From: Puniceicoccaceae bacterium | GTDB lineage: Bacteria > Verrucomicrobiota > Verrucomicrobiia > Opitutales > Coraliomargaritaceae | Direction of reading: 5' to 3' | Assembly: GCA_022448605.1 (NCBI GenBank) | Contig: JAKVCM010000003.1 | Coordinates: 1 to 51,837 of the forward strand | DNA length: 51,837 bases | Shown here: one piece after another, positions 36,232-44,936 of the stretch | Layout of the letters: each line of letters begins with the position of its first letter | How positions within the stretch are numbered: position 1 is the first letter of the stretch | Position numbers and translations under genes: made by a program | The notes under the pieces: generated by a model | What the model saw: the letters and a program-made list of their open reading frames with translations, nothing else | What the model was told of the DNA's origin: nothing | Databases searched by the model: none

Positions 36232-36258
36232 GGGATCGGCCATTTGTTGGCCGATCCC
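36232..36258 (+). terminator. Stem-loop between receptor and substrate-binding gene (terminator or attenuator)
   Basis: GGGATCGGCC / GGCCGATCCC, a perfect 10-bp stem with a 7-base loop followed by TTCTTG. The trailing T-run is weak, so it may end most receptor transcripts and let a fraction read into the PhnD-like gene at 36301. Confidence 0.6.
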
Positions 36259-36300
36259 TTCTTGCGTTTAGATCACTCTTCCATCCACTATCCACGCTTT

Positions 36301-37206
36301 ATGAATACACTCATCACCTATCTTAAACTTTCCCTTATAGTCACAGTCAGCCTACTCCTTGGCTGTTCGGAGCAAGGCGACGAATCTACTGCCAGCACTG
36401 TCAAAAAAATTATTGTCGCATTAGAACCGGATAAAGACCCGGACGCCATGCTAGAGGATCGAGCTGCCCTAGAAAGCTACCTTACGAAGACTACGGGCAA
36501 ACCTGTAGAGGCGATCGTGCCGTTGAGTTCTGCTATCATCTACGAGGGCCTCCGCAATGGCACAATCGATCTAGCCTACCTTAGCGCGACAGCTGCAGGT
36601 AAATTGATTGAGCAAGATATCATTGATATTCTTTTAGCCGAACTCATCGATGGAAAGCCCTACTACCAAAGTTACTGGATCACGCTCAAAGATGCACCCT
36701 ACCAAAATATCACTGAGCTCAAGGGCCAGCCCATTGCTTTCTCGAGTCGCACGAGCACCTCAGGTTTTCTTATTCCCGTCTGGGATCTTTACACCCAAGG
36801 TCTAATCGATCTAGAGAACGGCCCAGAAGGATTCTTCGGTGAGGGTCATGTTTTCTATGGAACCGGTTATGTTTCGGCGGCAGAACGCGTCCTCAGAGGC
36901 GAAGCGCTTGCAGCTGCTGTCAGTTACTATGTAATTGATAAGGATAAGCACCTGAATAAAGAACAACGCGAGCGACTGCGCATGCTCGATAGTCAAGGTC
37001 CCGTGCCCAGCCACGTAATCGTCGTACGTAAGGGTCTAAGTGGGCTAGAGCAAACTGCCTTACAGGCAGCGCTTCTTGAAATGAATACGGATGCAAGTGA
37101 TTTACGCGACCGTATCTTCGGCGCAGAATTGGCTCCCGCCAAAGCCGAGACCCACCTACAGACTACGCTTGAAGCACTGGAAATCAGCCGCACGATGCAG
37201 TTTTAA
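36301..37206 (+). CDS. PhnD-like ABC substrate-binding lipoprotein
   Basis: A 301-residue lipoprotein of the phosphate/phosphite/phosphonate-binding family. The start at 36301 gives a signal ending in lipobox 'SLLLGC' (Cys22). The family segment 'LRNGTIDLAYLSATAAG', followed by 'PIAFSSRTSTSGFLIPVWDL' (the Ser-rich anion-binding motif) and 'SHVIVVRKGLS', supports the call. Family members bind phosphonates, phosphite or other anions, and Pfam relatives include proteins annotated as metal-linked. The ligand here is unknown. The ATPase and permease genes follow; the gene is separated from the receptor by a hairpin. Confidence 0.88.
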   Translation: MNTLITYLKLSLIVTVSLLLGCSEQGDESTASTVKKIIVALEPDKDPDAMLEDRAALESYLTKTTGKPVEAIVPLSSAIIYEGLRNGTIDLAYLSATAAGKLIEQDIIDILLAELIDGKPYYQSYWITLKDAPYQNITELKGQPIAFSSRTSTSGFLIPVWDLYTQGLIDLENGPEGFFGEGHVFYGTGYVSAAERVLRGEALAAAVSYYVIDKDKHLNKEQRERLRMLDSQGPVPSHVIVVRKGLSGLEQTALQAALLEMNTDASDLRDRIFGAELAPAKAETHLQTTLEALEISRTMQF

Positions 37207-37337
37207 TTGGTTTCAGTGAACCTTGACTTGCTAGACTTTGGTTCAAGCATCCTATGTTTGCTGAAAATTTCAATGACAGGTTTGACCTAGCAACTTGTAT
37301 TTAGATTTCATCGTGTGATGCTTAAGCTACATTATTG

Positions 37338-38072
37338 ATGCAGGATAAAAAACAGGAGCCCATATTAAGCGCCCGAGGAATTGGCCTACAAAGAGGTGGC
37401 CGTTGGCTCTTTCGTGACCTTGACCTTGACCTGTATGCAGGCGAATTCCTAGCCATCGTGGGGCCCTCTGGAGTTGGTAAGACGACACTTCTATCCTGCC
37501 TTTGTGGCATGCTCGAACCAAGCGAGGGCAGCGTAAGTTTCAAACTCAACGGCGTGAGTGCGCATAAACCGAAAGACCTACGTCGTCACTTTGGAATCGT
37601 CTATCAAGAGCTCCAACTCATTCCTAACGCGGATCTACTCACTAATGTGCTCTGCGGGCGATTGGGCCGCTTTCACTCGCTAGGCACTCTACTCGGCTTC
37701 CCGAAAAAACTGCGACAAGAAGCTTACCGATTACTCTTAGAACTAGGCGTTGGTGAAAATCCACATAAATGGGCCAAGCATATGTCAGGTGGAGAGAAGC
37801 AGCGCGTGGCCGCCGCACGTGTGCTCTTCCAGAAGCCTAAGATTTATTTTGCCGACGAGCCCGCATCCAGTCTCGACGCTTATTATGCAGGCCGCGTGCT
37901 TGGCTTACTCAGGCAAGAAGCCGACGAAAAGGCAAAGCCCGTGCTTTGCGTGCTTCATAATGCAGAGCACATTCAGCGCTTCGCAGACATCGCACTCAGC
38001 TTGAACCAAAACGACCCTAAGGCACATAAGATGCGCCGTGTCAGGCCGGTCAATGAGGAGGCCCAAGTATGA
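37338..38072 (+). CDS. PhnC-like ABC transporter ATP-binding protein
   Basis: A 244-residue ATPase partner of the PhnD/PhnE-like proteins. Walker A GPSGVGKTT (42-50), Q-loop 'GIVYQELQLIPN', signature 'MSGGEKQRVAAARVL' (~150-164), Walker B 'KIYFADEP' and H-loop 'LCVLHNAEH' are present. 'LLTNVLCGRLGR' is characteristic of PhnC. The ATG at 37338 is preferred to the TTG at 37335. The gap from the PhnD-like gene is 131 bases and holds no recognised gene. Its stop overlaps the permease start (ATGA). Confidence 0.93.
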   Translation: MQDKKQEPILSARGIGLQRGGRWLFRDLDLDLYAGEFLAIVGPSGVGKTTLLSCLCGMLEPSEGSVSFKLNGVSAHKPKDLRRHFGIVYQELQLIPNADLLTNVLCGRLGRFHSLGTLLGFPKKLRQEAYRLLLELGVGENPHKWAKHMSGGEKQRVAAARVLFQKPKIYFADEPASSLDAYYAGRVLGLLRQEADEKAKPVLCVLHNAEHIQRFADIALSLNQNDPKAHKMRRVRPVNEEAQV

Positions 38073-38914
38073 GTCCAAGTCCCACGCCTCAGCACGAGAA
38101 GGGTCCCGCACTGACTGAATTACCGTGGTATCGGCGGCTCAACCTTCTTAATACCACACTAGTCATATTTATACTGGCTGTCATTTTTAGTAGTAGCCAA
38201 ATTGAGGGTAACGAACGTGATCTCGACATCCTGAAGAATTTGGGACGCTTCATCTCCGAATTCTTCCCGCCCGACCTATCGGTGCTGAAGTCAACCGGTT
38301 CTGCTCTGATTGAAACCGTAGAGATCGCGATTTTAGCTACATTCTTCGCGATTATTATTTCTCTGATCATCGCTCTAGGTGCTGCCCAGACGATTGGACC
38401 AAGATGGCTAGTCTTTAGTGTGCGCATGCTGCTAAACATCATTCGGACCATACCTAGCCTCATCTGGGCGGTTATCGCAGTCGCTGCAATGGGTGCCAAT
38501 GCCTTGGCTGGCGTCGCCGCCTTAACGCTCTACAGCACTGGTTACCTAGGTAAATTTTTCAGTGAGGCCTTTGAGTCAGTCGATATGAAAGTGGCACGAT
38601 CACTACGCGGTATCGGTGCAGACCCACTTCAGTCTTTCCAATACGGCATCTGGCCCCACGCAAAGCCGCTCATTTGGAGTCACTGTATCTGGATGCTAGA
38701 ATACAACATACGCTCAGCCAGTATCATAGGATACGTAGGTGCAGGTGGCCTCGGTCTACAACTGCACGCCTACCAAGAATTCCACCAATGGGATCGCTTC
38801 GCTACCGTGCTTTGCTGCATTTTAATAGTCGTTACCATGCTCGACTTCCTCAGCGAACACATACGTCGACGTATCGCGCGGCGTGATGGCTCCAATGACG
38901 CCCTCTCCAATTAA
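38069..38914 (+). CDS. PhnE-like ABC transporter permease
   Basis: A 281-residue inner-membrane permease. An N-terminal membrane helix is followed by a periplasmic stretch and a BPD_transp_1 domain (~85-265). The coupling motif is in 'FEAFESVDMKVARSLRGIGADPLQSFQYGIWP'-like sequence (here EAFESVDMKVARSLRG), the typical EAA loop; 'GYVGAGGLGLQLHAYQEF' is the PhnE C-terminal signature. It starts in a 4-base ATGA overlap with the ATPase gene, so the two are coupled. Import of an anion or metal-bound ligand is inferred from the family; the ligand is unknown. Confidence 0.93.
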   Translation: MSPSPTPQHEKGPALTELPWYRRLNLLNTTLVIFILAVIFSSSQIEGNERDLDILKNLGRFISEFFPPDLSVLKSTGSALIETVEIAILATFFAIIISLIIALGAAQTIGPRWLVFSVRMLLNIIRTIPSLIWAVIAVAAMGANALAGVAALTLYSTGYLGKFFSEAFESVDMKVARSLRGIGADPLQSFQYGIWPHAKPLIWSHCIWMLEYNIRSASIIGYVGAGGLGLQLHAYQEFHQWDRFATVLCCILIVVTMLDFLSEHIRRRIARRDGSNDALSN

Positions 38915-38962
38915 ATAGTCTCAAGGGTTGAAGCTCTGCCCAGAGCGGTTTATCGCTAAAAT

Positions 38963-39688
38963 ATGAGCTATGACATTTCTAACAAAATCACCCTCGTGAC
39001 CGGTGCCAATCGAGGCATCGGTAAAGCCATCGTCGAAACTTTTCTCGAACACGGTGCATCCAAAGTTTACGCAGGCGTGCGCTCGCTAAATAAAGCCGAG
39101 CCGCTCGTAGCAGAATTTAGTGAAAAAGTCGTTCCTATTGAGATCGACTATGAAAATCCCACCTCCATCAAAGCTGCTGCAGAAATTGCGGACGACGTCC
39201 AAGTCGTCGTTTCGAACGCAGGTGTCCTCATCGGTGCGGGCGTCATGAATGAGGATGTTATCGAAAAATTTCAGACCGAACTGAACATCAACGTCTACGG
39301 CCTAATTCGTATGGCACAGGCCTTTGCTCCAGTGCTTAAGCGCAACGGCGGGGGTGCTTTTGTACAGCTTAACTCCATTGCCTCGCTGAGCAGCTTTCCT
39401 AGAGCAACTTACCCAGCTAGCAAGGCAGCTGCCTACTCTTTCACTCAGGCGCTAAGGCCTATCTTTAAGGAGCAAGGAACTGCTACTTTAAGCGTCCATC
39501 CCGGACCTATTCTAACCGATATGGCCATATCCTCAGGCTTCGCTGAAGACTCTGACCCACCAAGCGTGGTAAGTGAGGGTATAGTCGCATCACTCAAAGA
39601 GGGTAAATTCCATCTTTTCCCTGATAAGATGGCCAAAGACTACGAAAAAACCTACAACAACTTCGCTGAAGCTATTATTGAGGCATAG
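38963..39688 (+). CDS. Short-chain dehydrogenase/reductase (SDR)
   Basis: A 241-residue classical SDR. NAD(P)-binding 'TGANRGIG' (13-20), 'VVSNAGVLIG' in place of the usual NNAG, catalytic Ser in 'LNSIASLSSF' (~137) and Tyr150/Lys154 in 'YPASK' are visible. Substrate cannot be predicted. The gene follows the permease after 48 bases with a small stem between, so it may share that transcript, but a functional link is uncertain. Confidence 0.92.
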   Translation: MSYDISNKITLVTGANRGIGKAIVETFLEHGASKVYAGVRSLNKAEPLVAEFSEKVVPIEIDYENPTSIKAAAEIADDVQVVVSNAGVLIGAGVMNEDVIEKFQTELNINVYGLIRMAQAFAPVLKRNGGGAFVQLNSIASLSSFPRATYPASKAAAYSFTQALRPIFKEQGTATLSVHPGPILTDMAISSGFAEDSDPPSVVSEGIVASLKEGKFHLFPDKMAKDYEKTYNNFAEAIIEA

Positions 39689-39735
39689 CACAGGGGGATT
39701 GATAGCTACTCTTCTACCATTAATTCTAAATTAAG

Positions 39736-39963
39736 TCAGACTAATTTAGCATCGCCATAGCCGTTACCCGTTACAGAAAAGAAATAATTAAAATTTTCGG
39801 TATCCATTAATATCGCATTGTATAAGCTGAAATCTTGCTCTGTTCCATAGCTATTGGCTGGCAAACTAAAACTTTCTAGTAGGGATACTTGTAGCGTTCT
39901 CGAGTTTTTTGCCCCATAGGTTACGGCAACGGGCCGTTGGGCATCAGCAAACTTCAGTCCGAT
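39736..39963 (-). pseudogene. Possible gene fragment, no start codon
   Basis: An open stretch of 75 codons between stops on the minus strand, ending at TGA (39738-39736). The protein has clearly protein-like composition ('LPANSYGTEQDF', 'TGNGYGDAKLV') and no suitable start near its upstream end. Faintly phage-structural in flavour but I cannot name a family. It overlaps the upstream edge of the Toprim fragment, so at most one of the two is real across the overlap. It sits in the 870-base gap between the SDR gene and the beta-barrel gene. Confidence 0.25.
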
Positions 39964-40278
39964 TTAAACGAGATCCGAGTGATGGAGGGCGAGAAAGATA
40001 CCCTAGCTGTTTGTGCAGCTAATCCAGAAATGGATTACAATCCCATTTGTATGACTGGAGTTACCGCATCCTTCAGGAATTATGCTGAAGCTACTAAAGG
40101 TAGCTTAGTTACTATCTACGCACAGAACGATGAACCTGGATTAGATGCCGCTAGTCGACGGGCCAGAGAAATAAAATCCTACGCAGAAGATGTTTTTGTT
40201 AGAGTCCCCTCACAGCAGGGAGTCGACTGGGCTGATTTACTTTCACCTGATTGTACAGATGAAGGCTTCGATGAATAG
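39895..40278 (+). pseudogene. Toprim-domain primase fragment (mobile-element remnant)
   Basis: The open frame after the TAG at 39892 encodes ~127 residues resembling the Toprim part of a phage or plasmid primase: acidic motif 'RVMEGEKDTLAVCA', 'VTIYAQNDEPGLDAASRRA' and the C-terminal 'QQGVDWADLLSP'. In functional Toprim domains the second motif is DxD; here it reads QND, with the first Asp lost. No zinc-finger or helicase parts are present, and no good start exists (TTG 39937 or ATG 39982 are the only choices), so it looks like a decayed fragment. Bases 40279-40557 downstream hold no recognisable gene. Confidence 0.6.
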
Positions 40279-40557
40279 TGGAGAATCTTTAGTTCTTTTC
40301 TGTGGGGACTACGGAAAGGTTGCTTAGTCTAATCACAGCTCCGCACGTTCTACTATCCGTTGATCCGTGCATATACTATAAAAGAGAAAAAAGTAAACTT
40401 CTCTCCCATGTATAAGAAAGGCTGTGTAAAATTGCTGTAGCGGAATAAATTGTGACTTGCGTTCCTGCGGAAAAAATATCTTTTAAGCTTACCTGTATCG
40501 CAAAAAGATACTCCTTTGCTTATTGGAGCTTTGCTACTCTCCTACACCCTAATTATT

Positions 40558-41172
40558 ATGAAACTACACAACTACCTAACAACACTACTGGCATTAATTG
40601 CCACAACACAATTCGCCAGCGCCGAGACTGGAGCCAATCTCTCCGCCGGGTATTCCTATGGAACGTATTCGGCAAACGCTTTTGGCGAGTCTATCGACGA
40701 TGATGTCGACGGGATAGACATACGCTTTGGAATCGACCTGAATGACTCTTGGTCTGTCGAAGGTCGCTACCGCTGTTTGGAGGCAGAAAGTGTCCCAGTA
40801 TCACTAGACGAAATCGGTTTCTATGCATCTTACAATTTTGATCTCGGAGTCGATTCTACTGCCGGAATAATTGGCGGGTTCGGCAACCGAGAGCTCTCTG
40901 CCGACGGACTTGGCAGCGTCAGTTTTGATGCTGGTATACTTGGCCTAGATTTCGAGACCTTCTTCACTGATTCACTGAAAAGTAAAGTAGAATATGCTTA
41001 CTTCGTTGCTACAGAACGTGACCAAGTGGACATCTCGGAAATTGAAGTCTCTTTGATCTATAGCATTGATGGGATATACGAGCTTTTCGTTTCTTATCGT
41101 GATCAAGTTAGTGGTGACAGCTTTGTGCAGGCTGAAGGCATCTTCACCCTTGGAATAGGATTTGATATCTAA
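40558..41172 (+). CDS. Small outer-membrane beta-barrel-like protein
   Basis: A 204-residue exported protein with a Sec signal (MKLHNYLTTLLALIATTQFASA). The mature part alternates hydrophobic and polar residues in short strands ('LSAGYSYGTYSANAFG', 'DIRFGIDLNDSWSVEGRYRC', 'FYASYNFDLG', 'LFVSYRDQVSG') and ends with 'IFTLGIGFDI', typical of an 8-strand barrel. The start at 40558 is preferred over an upstream TTG because it yields a clean signal. No specific function can be assigned. A strong terminator follows. Confidence 0.75.
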   Translation: MKLHNYLTTLLALIATTQFASAETGANLSAGYSYGTYSANAFGESIDDDVDGIDIRFGIDLNDSWSVEGRYRCLEAESVPVSLDEIGFYASYNFDLGVDSTAGIIGGFGNRELSADGLGSVSFDAGILGLDFETFFTDSLKSKVEYAYFVATERDQVDISEIEVSLIYSIDGIYELFVSYRDQVSGDSFVQAEGIFTLGIGFDI

Positions 41173-41194
41173 GAATAGACCAGTTACACAGGCG

Positions 41195-41224
41195 AAAGGA
41201 GGGCTCATAAGCCCTCCTTTTTTT
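41195..41224 (+). terminator. Rho-independent terminator after beta-barrel gene
   Basis: AAAGGAGGGCT / AGCCCTCCTTT, an 11-bp perfect stem with a CATA loop and a T-run. Confidence 0.93.
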
Positions 41225-41401
41225 GGTCTGAATTTCCGAGCTTATTATTAGCTCAAATTGGTAGATAGCAACATCTAGCGGCAAACTCAATCGGCAACCA
41301 TCGCAAGGTCACGCATGAGCGGGGCTTTTCATAGGCACTTGATGTATATACACCGTCAAGGGACCAGCAAAGCGACCCCCGCCACCTCCACCACTTATGG
41401 C

Positions 41402-43774
41402 TTATTCACCATAAGGAATCCAGATATTTTTAACTTCCGTCGCCTGTCGTAAGAACTCTTTGCCCGCACCTTGCTTTGCATCCTGCCAATCTCGACTGTG
41501 TCCATGATTCACCCAAATGCGCTTCAAATTTGTAACCGACTCGCGTTCAATACTCGCAGAGTGACCATCCGCAGCAAAATACCACAGTGCGTCAACCTCC
41601 ATATGGCCCGCCATAGTTTCGACTACATCACTGTGTGCCGCGGTGACAATGTTCACGACGCCAGCCGGTAAGTCTGAAGTCTCCAAGACTTGATAGAAAT
41701 CTGTCGCCATCAGTGGATAGGCCTGAGAAGGCACGATCACGCATGTATTTCCCATCGCGATTGCAGGGGCTAAGACCGACACCATGCCCAATAATGGCGC
41801 TTGGTCTGAACAGAGTATGCCAATGATGCCCACCGGTTCATGCATCGCTAAAGCAAGTCCGCGGATCGGCACACCGTGAGCCGCGCCATCATATTTATCA
41901 GCCCATGCTGCATACATAAAAAGCCGATCGATCGACAAGTCTACCTCTGCCTTTGCAGATTCCGTAGCGGCACCCGTCATCTCTGTTATGCGATCAGCAA
42001 ACTCTTCGCGGCGCACAGATAAATTTTCAGCGATATAGTATAGAATCTGCGCACGCAGATGAGCCGTTGATTTTGCCCATGGCCGGGCCGCTTGGGCCGC
42101 CTCAACTGCGTTGCGGATATCCTTGCGATTACCCTGACCGACAAGTCCTAATTGTTGACCAGTGGATGAATAAACTGGAGTCGAGTAGCCACTGTCAGGG
42201 CGGACTTGACGCCCTGCGATAAACAACTTGGGCGTGCGATCAATAGAGCCCTCGACCGGCTCGGAGTTGCCCTGCGGTGGCGCGATTACCACGAGTTCTT
42301 CGGTAGACTCATAGGTCGGGCGAGCGTAGGCATACAGGCCCTCCCATCCACCTTCACGACCAAAACCGCTTTCGCGGCGGCCCCCAAAGCCTGCCGCCGC
42401 GTCAAATTGATTTGTGGTATTGATCCATGCGACACCGCAGACGATTTTAGGAGCAAGATCTAAAGCTAAATTAATATTCTCCGTCCAGATCGAAGCAGCC
42501 AGCCCGTAGCGTGTATTATTTGCCAATGCAACTGCCTCGGCAGGGGTGCGGAAGGTCGACCCGACTAGCACTGGGCCAAAAATTTCTTCCTGCATCAATC
42601 GGCAGGCAGGGTCGACTTCTGAAATAAAGGTGGGGGGGTAAAAGCTACCCTCACTCGGACAATCACCTGCGGCTACATGGCGATGACCACCCTCCTCTAA
42701 GCCCTCATCGACCAAGCGTTGAATCGACTTCAGTTGCACAGGGTCGACTATGGCTCCAATATCAATCGATTTATCCATGGGATCACCGATGCGCAGTTTA
42801 TCCATTCTAGAACGCAGCTTACGGTGAAATACATCGGCCACGCCTTCCTGCACAAATAAACGAGATCCCGCGCAGCACACCTGCCCCTGATTGAGCCAGA
42901 TTGCATCGACTAGACCTTCCACGGCGCTGTCTAGATCGGCATCATCAAAGACGATGTAGGGGGACTTACCACCTAGCTCCAGGGTGATCGCTTTGCCCTG
43001 CCCCGCAATAGCTTGGCGGATATGCCGACCTACAGCAGTAGAGCCGGTAAATGCCACTTTATCGACGTTTGGATGGGTCACGACTTGTTCGCCCACACTC
43101 CCATCGCCGGTAAGGATATTAACAACACCATTCGGCAAGCCTGCCTCCTGACAAATCTCGGCAAACAGCAGCGCGGTGAGCGAAGTGTATTCGGCTGGCT
43201 TGAGCACCACAGTATTTCCCATAGCCAGAGCTGGGGCGATTTTCCATGCCAACATCAATAATGGAAAGTTCCAAGGTATGACCTGAGCAGCCACACCAAG
43301 CGCTTGATAATCTGGCATTTCATCCGCCATTAATACTGCAGCACCCGCATGGAAGTAAAAATGACGTGCCACTAAAGGCACATCAATGTCGCGGCTTTCA
43401 CGGATAGGTTTGCCGTTGTCTAGGGTCTCTAGAACCGCGAATAAACGCGAATGCTTCTGGACTAGGCGAGCTATGGCGTAGAGATATTTAGAGCGTGCCG
43501 ATCCTCCCATAGATTCCCAATCCGTCTGCGCGCCTCGGGCTGCACAGACCGCGGCATCCACGTCAGCTGTCTGCGCCTGACACAGTTTGGCCAGCAGTTC
43601 GTTGTTGGCTGGGTTGTGAGTCGCAAAGGATTCACGCCCTGCCGGCTTTACAAAAGCGCCATCAATAAATAGCCCAAAGTCAGCACCCCGTTCCTCTATC
43701 CATTTAAGGGCCGCAGCAGAGCCTTCAGGCGCAGTCCCGTAGTCCATGGTTTCCAAAATTTTATTAATTTTCAT
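41402..43774 (-). CDS. Double-domain aldehyde dehydrogenase, ALDH16-like
   Basis: A 790-residue protein made of two ALDH domains. The first (~30-495) is complete: 'PWNFPLLMLAWKIAPALAMGN', catalytic Glu266 in 'LELGGKSP' and catalytic Cys300 in 'NQGQVCCAGSR'. The second (~515-780) has 'HEPVGIIGILCSDQAPLLG' and 'IAMGNTCVIVP', but the region where the Glu and Cys should be is missing, so it is probably structural. This one-active-domain pairing matches ALDH16. It is 3 bases downstream of deoC, which produces acetaldehyde, making oxidation of acetaldehyde (or a related aldehyde) the likely job. Confidence 0.93.
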   Translation of the reverse strand: MKINKILETMDYGTAPEGSAAALKWIEERGADFGLFIDGAFVKPAGRESFATHNPANNELLAKLCQAQTADVDAAVCAARGAQTDWESMGGSARSKYLYAIARLVQKHSRLFAVLETLDNGKPIRESRDIDVPLVARHFYFHAGAAVLMADEMPDYQALGVAAQVIPWNFPLLMLAWKIAPALAMGNTVVLKPAEYTSLTALLFAEICQEAGLPNGVVNILTGDGSVGEQVVTHPNVDKVAFTGSTAVGRHIRQAIAGQGKAITLELGGKSPYIVFDDADLDSAVEGLVDAIWLNQGQVCCAGSRLFVQEGVADVFHRKLRSRMDKLRIGDPMDKSIDIGAIVDPVQLKSIQRLVDEGLEEGGHRHVAAGDCPSEGSFYPPTFISEVDPACRLMQEEIFGPVLVGSTFRTPAEAVALANNTRYGLAASIWTENINLALDLAPKIVCGVAWINTTNQFDAAAGFGGRRESGFGREGGWEGLYAYARPTYESTEELVVIAPPQGNSEPVEGSIDRTPKLFIAGRQVRPDSGYSTPVYSSTGQQLGLVGQGNRKDIRNAVEAAQAARPWAKSTAHLRAQILYYIAENLSVRREEFADRITEMTGAATESAKAEVDLSIDRLFMYAAWADKYDGAAHGVPIRGLALAMHEPVGIIGILCSDQAPLLGMVSVLAPAIAMGNTCVIVPSQAYPLMATDFYQVLETSDLPAGVVNIVTAAHSDVVETMAGHMEVDALWYFAADGHSASIERESVTNLKRIWVNHGHSRDWQDAKQGAGKEFLRQATEVKNIWIPYGE

Positions 43775-43777
43775 AAA

Positions 43778-44734
43778 TTATCCAATAGCGTGGCGATGAG
43801 TGGCCGAGTAGTGGCCTGATACATGGTGTTCAAGTTGGCGCTCTATGTCACCAAGTAAGCTTGAAGCACCAAAGCGAAACAAATCTGGCTGCAGCCAACG
43901 ATCTCCCAACTCTTCTTTGATCAGTGCGAGGTAGTTAAGTGAATCCTTAGCTTTTGAAATACCTCCGGCTGGCTTGTATCCAATATGAAACCCTGTGCGA
44001 TCGTAATAATCCCGAATTTGACGAATCATCGTCAGGCTAACAGGCAAAGTCGCATTGATACTCTCCTTGCCGGTCGAGGTCTTTATGAAATCCGCCCCTG
44101 CCATCATACAAATTAAAGAAGCCCGCGCCACATTGCGCAAGCTGCCCAATTCACCTGTCGCTAAAATGGCTTTTACATGGGCCTCACCACAAGCTGCGCG
44201 ATAGGATTGCATTTCTTCATACAATGCCTGCCAATCCTGCGACAATACATGCCGGCGAGAAATCACAATGTCGATCTCAGCAGCTCCAGCTTTGACCGAT
44301 TCACCAATTTCAGCTAATCGCAACGCGTAAGGAGACAAGCCTGCAGGGAAGCCCGTGGATACGGCCGCCACTGGAATATTACTACCATCCAAAGCCGCCA
44401 CTGCCGCAGGTACCATCTCATGGTAAACACAAATCGCAGCAGCGCGAACTCGCTCAGGAGGGACATCCAATGCATGCAGAAGGTCGCTGCGCACAGGCAT
44501 TCGCGCCTTTCGGCACAAGCGCCGCACCCGCAGCTCGGTGTCATCGCCCGATAGAGTGGTTAAATCTATGCAGCTTAGCGCTTTAAGCAACCATGCAGCT
44601 TGGTGTTCTTTCTTAATTGAACGTCGCCCAGGCAGCGTCTTGCAGCGCCGCTCAATCGCTGAGGTATTTGCCTGCACCGACAAAACCCAATCAAGGTCGA
44701 GCGGAAGGCCTGGATTACGCTGAAGTGTTTTCAT
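43778..44734 (-). CDS. deoC: Deoxyribose-phosphate aldolase
   Basis: Cleaves 2-deoxyribose 5-phosphate into acetaldehyde and glyceraldehyde 3-phosphate. The 318-residue protein has 'GAAEIDIVISRRHVL', the Schiff-base Lys in 'ADFIKTSTGK' (~residue 217) and 'GYKPAGGISKAKDSLNY' near the C-terminus. It is longer than E. coli DeoC (259), with an extended N-terminus (~60 residues), matching the long DeoC type. It forms a two-gene operon with the ALDH16-like gene. Confidence 0.95.
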   Translation of the reverse strand: MKTLQRNPGLPLDLDWVLSVQANTSAIERRCKTLPGRRSIKKEHQAAWLLKALSCIDLTTLSGDDTELRVRRLCRKARMPVRSDLLHALDVPPERVRAAAICVYHEMVPAAVAALDGSNIPVAAVSTGFPAGLSPYALRLAEIGESVKAGAAEIDIVISRRHVLSQDWQALYEEMQSYRAACGEAHVKAILATGELGSLRNVARASLICMMAGADFIKTSTGKESINATLPVSLTMIRQIRDYYDRTGFHIGYKPAGGISKAKDSLNYLALIKEELGDRWLQPDLFRFGASSLLGDIERQLEHHVSGHYSATHRHAIG

Positions 44735-44848
44735 GCCATTCGTGTGAAGATTAAATTAAAACCTGACAAAGATTGGGTGCTTTGCTCACGCTGGCAAGAC
44801 CTGAACAGAGTCGCTGATAGCTTGACAGAAGGTAACAAAAAGCCGCAT

Positions 44849-44878
44849 CGGCCCTAAACGGCCCTCAATGGCCCGTAA
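44849..44878. repeat. Three phased 10-base repeats upstream of deoC
   Basis: CGGCCCTAAA, CGGCCCTCAA and TGGCCCGTAA follow head to tail with a 10-base period, so the GGCCC cores face the same side of the helix. They lie 115-144 bases before the deoC start, inside the 202-base gap to the metallophosphoesterase gene. A binding site for a regulator is possible; nothing else in the gap is recognised. Confidence 0.6.
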
Positions 44879-44936
44879 ATACACTTGGATCTAGGTTATT
44901 GCTATCTGGACTCCCACATGGAGAAATATCGCATTT

